Part shown: in pieces, positions 7,069-8,648 of the stretch
Numbering within the stretch: position 1 is the stretch's first letter
Layout: each line of letters begins with the position of its first letter
DNA from: Bacteroides sp.
GTDB taxonomy: Bacteria > Bacteroidota > Bacteroidia > Bacteroidales > Bacteroidaceae
DNA: 8,648 nucleotides
Direction: 5' to 3'
Assembly: GCA_017556595.1 (NCBI GenBank)
Contig: JAFYML010000229.1
Location: forward strand, 1 to 8,648
Translations under genes and position numbers: made by a program
Notes under the pieces: generated by a model
Database searches by the model: none
The model's input: only the letters and a program-made list of their open reading frames with translations
What the model was told of the DNA's origin: nothing

Positions 7069-8648
7069 ATGAAAAGATTATTATACATTGCATTGCTACT
7101 ATCAACGTCACTCTACGCACAAGAGCAAAAGAACGATTCATTGCTAAACCGCACCGTGGTGGTAGAGCAAGAGTACTCACCATTGATTGAAGATGCAACC
7201 AAAATCAATGTATTGCCCCAAGTTGAGGCACCATCGGTAGAGAATCGTCCGGTAGAGTATAGCATGGAAGTGATGGCCACAAAGCAATTTCCATACGAGC
7301 AAATGAACAACTATACCGCTACCGAGCAACAACCTACGGCAAAGCCCGGCTATTTGCGTTTGGGTGCCGGCAATTACGGCAAGGTAGACTTCTATGGTAA
7401 TTACCTTTTCAACCTAAGCGATAACGATAAGCTTAATATACAAGCCGACTTGAATGGGCATAATGGTGCGTATAAACAATATGATTCATCTCACAAATGG
7501 GATTCTTATTTCTATCGTACACGCGCGGGCGTGGAATACGCGCACGCATTTAATAAGGTGACGCTTCAAGCAGGTGGACATTTTGGGTTAAGCAACTTCA
7601 ACCATCTGACTTATACTTTATACGAAACACAAATCAAAGAACGGCAACGATTTACATCGGGTGATGTACAAGTAGGCATTAAATCCAATAACACTTCGGA
7701 GAAGTACCAGTACGATATTCATACGGCATTGCTCCTCTATCAACGTGCACACGAACCTATTAAGCCCATAAAGGAAACAATCATCCGCACTAATGCCAAT
7801 TTTTACACATCATTGCCAGAGAATAATAGTATTGTAGGACTTAATATCCAAATAAACAATAACTTTATTAGAAGGTACACTTTTAAAAAAACAAAAAAAT
7901 ACACTTATAGCACTATAGACTTCAACCCTTACTACCAAGTTCAAAGCGATGATTGGCAACTTAAATTGGGCGCAATCGCAGCATTAGGAACCAAATTTGA
8001 CGAAGAGTTTTATCTGGCACCCGATTTTTGTTTTGATTATACTAAATCCAAAAGTAGTTCGCTTTACATAAAACTAACTGGTGGAAGACGCATAAATGAC
8101 TTACGACATTTGGAAACAATAGCGCCATACACTCAAATTGAAGCACCTTTCAAAAGCGGTTTCGAGCAACTAAATGCAGCAGCAGGCTATAAAATAGGAA
8201 GCAATATAGGATTCTATATGCACCTATTTGGTGGTTATCAGATGCTAAAAAACGAAGTCGTACCTACTTTCGTTAAACCATACGAAGATGATCCTTTCCG
8301 GTATTACTACAAAAGATGGGAATTTGTTCAATGTAATTTAAGTAACTTTTACATAGGTACTGATCTTGCCTATCATTACAAACAATTGCTTGGCATAGAG
8401 GCTTCGATTATGTATCGTAATTGGGAAACTAACAATTCTATAAAGAAATTAAACGGACATTACTTTTTATTACCAAAAATATCAGCCAACGTAGCATTTC
8501 TGCTTAACCCTATTCATGATTTACAATGCGAAGTGGGTTATCAATATATAGGTTATGTCTTAGATGATACACCTACGATTCCCAACCAATATGCCAACCT
8601 TTACGTGAAAGCCGATTATACCCTTTTCAATGGTATCGGCATCTATGC
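7069..8648 (+). CDS. Plug-less TonB-receptor-like / porin-like outer-membrane beta-barrel protein, partial at right edge
   Basis: 526 residues are visible from the ATG at 7069 with no stop before the window end. A Sec signal peptide (MKRLLYIALLLSTSLYA, cleavage before Q18) is followed by an N-terminal segment at 25-55 containing LNRTVVVEQEYSPLIEDA and VLPQVEAP. From about residue 95 (GYLRLGAGNYGKVDFYGNYLF) to the edge the protein has the alternating hydrophobic/polar, Tyr- and Phe-rich strands and Asn/Asp/Lys turns of an outer-membrane barrel. Such proteins are often auto-annotated as TonB-dependent receptors in Bacteroidota, but the region between signal peptide and first strand is only about 75 residues, too short for a TonB plug, and no plug motifs are seen. 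It starts 20 bp after the TPR gene and is surely co-transcribed. Base composition drops sharply in AT-rich stretches from about 7780. Substrate or client is unknown; the remainder of the barrel lies outside the window. Confidence 0.82.
   Translation, partial: MKRLLYIALLLSTSLYAQEQKNDSLLNRTVVVEQEYSPLIEDATKINVLPQVEAPSVENRPVEYSMEVMATKQFPYEQMNNYTATEQQPTAKPGYLRLGAGNYGKVDFYGNYLFNLSDNDKLNIQADLNGHNGAYKQYDSSHKWDSYFYRTRAGVEYAHAFNKVTLQAGGHFGLSNFNHLTYTLYETQIKERQRFTSGDVQVGIKSNNTSEKYQYDIHTALLLYQRAHEPIKPIKETIIRTNANFYTSLPENNSIVGLNIQINNNFIRRYTFKKTKKYTYSTIDFNPYYQVQSDDWQLKLGAIAALGTKFDEEFYLAPDFCFDYTKSKSSSLYIKLTGGRRINDLRHLETIAPYTQIEAPFKSGFEQLNAAAGYKIGSNIGFYMHLFGGYQMLKNEVVPTFVKPYEDDPFRYYYKRWEFVQCNLSNFYIGTDLAYHYKQLLGIEASIMYRNWETNNSIKKLNGHYFLLPKISANVAFLLNPIHDLQCEVGYQYIGYVLDDTPTIPNQYANLYVKADYTLFNGIGIY

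Noticed and set aside
7519..7547. Short GC-rich patch with a 5-bp GCGTG/CACGC dyad in the barrel gene
   Set aside because: The arms are too short and it lies in ordinary coding sequence; no further structure supports a site.
1..8648. tRNA genes, CRISPR arrays, transposase genes or long repeats
   Set aside because: None seen; nearly the whole window is occupied by five coding sequences with gaps under 100 bp.

Overview
The window looks like a chromosomal segment from a Bacteroidota bacterium, probably order Bacteroidales. Evidence for this: Shine-Dalgarno sequences are absent or very weak; one perfect TAnnTTTG-type -7 box is present; signal peptides end in A|Q; and the TGS-domain nucleoside kinase and the large periplasmic TPR protein paired with an outer-membrane barrel are typical of that phylum. 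Base composition is moderate, with a marked AT-rich stretch inside the last gene. I see no tRNA, rRNA, CRISPR array, insertion sequence or phage gene.

Layout. (1) Positions 1-847, minus strand: the N-terminal 282 residues of a Na+/phosphate cotransporter family protein, which runs off the left edge. (2) Positions 848-941: a 94-bp divergent intergenic region with a tentative plus-strand promoter. (3) Positions 942-2609: a 555-residue protein that joins the N-terminal TGS and editing-like region of threonyl-tRNA synthetase to a uridine-kinase-type P-loop domain. (4) Positions 2610-2649: a 40-bp gap with a perfect Bacteroidota -7 box embedded in a short palindrome. (5) Positions 2650 to the right edge: three co-directional genes spaced 16 and 20 bp apart, almost certainly one operon. 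They encode a membrane-anchored histidine-kinase-like protein with a periplasmic TPR sensor, a 1000-residue periplasmic TPR protein, and an outer-membrane beta-barrel protein cut off by the window end.

How it may fit together. All three operon products have Sec signal peptides, so together they span the envelope: inner-membrane sensor/ATPase, periplasmic TPR scaffold, and outer-membrane barrel. Two details stand out. The kinase-like protein keeps every ATP-binding box but has lost the H-box phosphoacceptor histidine (SQ where HE is expected, PT instead of TP) and has a shortened dimerisation region. The barrel carries a TonB-box-like RTVVV at its mature N-terminus but has no room for a TonB-receptor plug. 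The module may be an envelope assembly or sensing system that does not use classical two-component phosphotransfer; this is inference. The kinase upstream is a second protein in which a recognisable fold has lost its signature residues: the synthetase editing-site histidines and cysteine are replaced.
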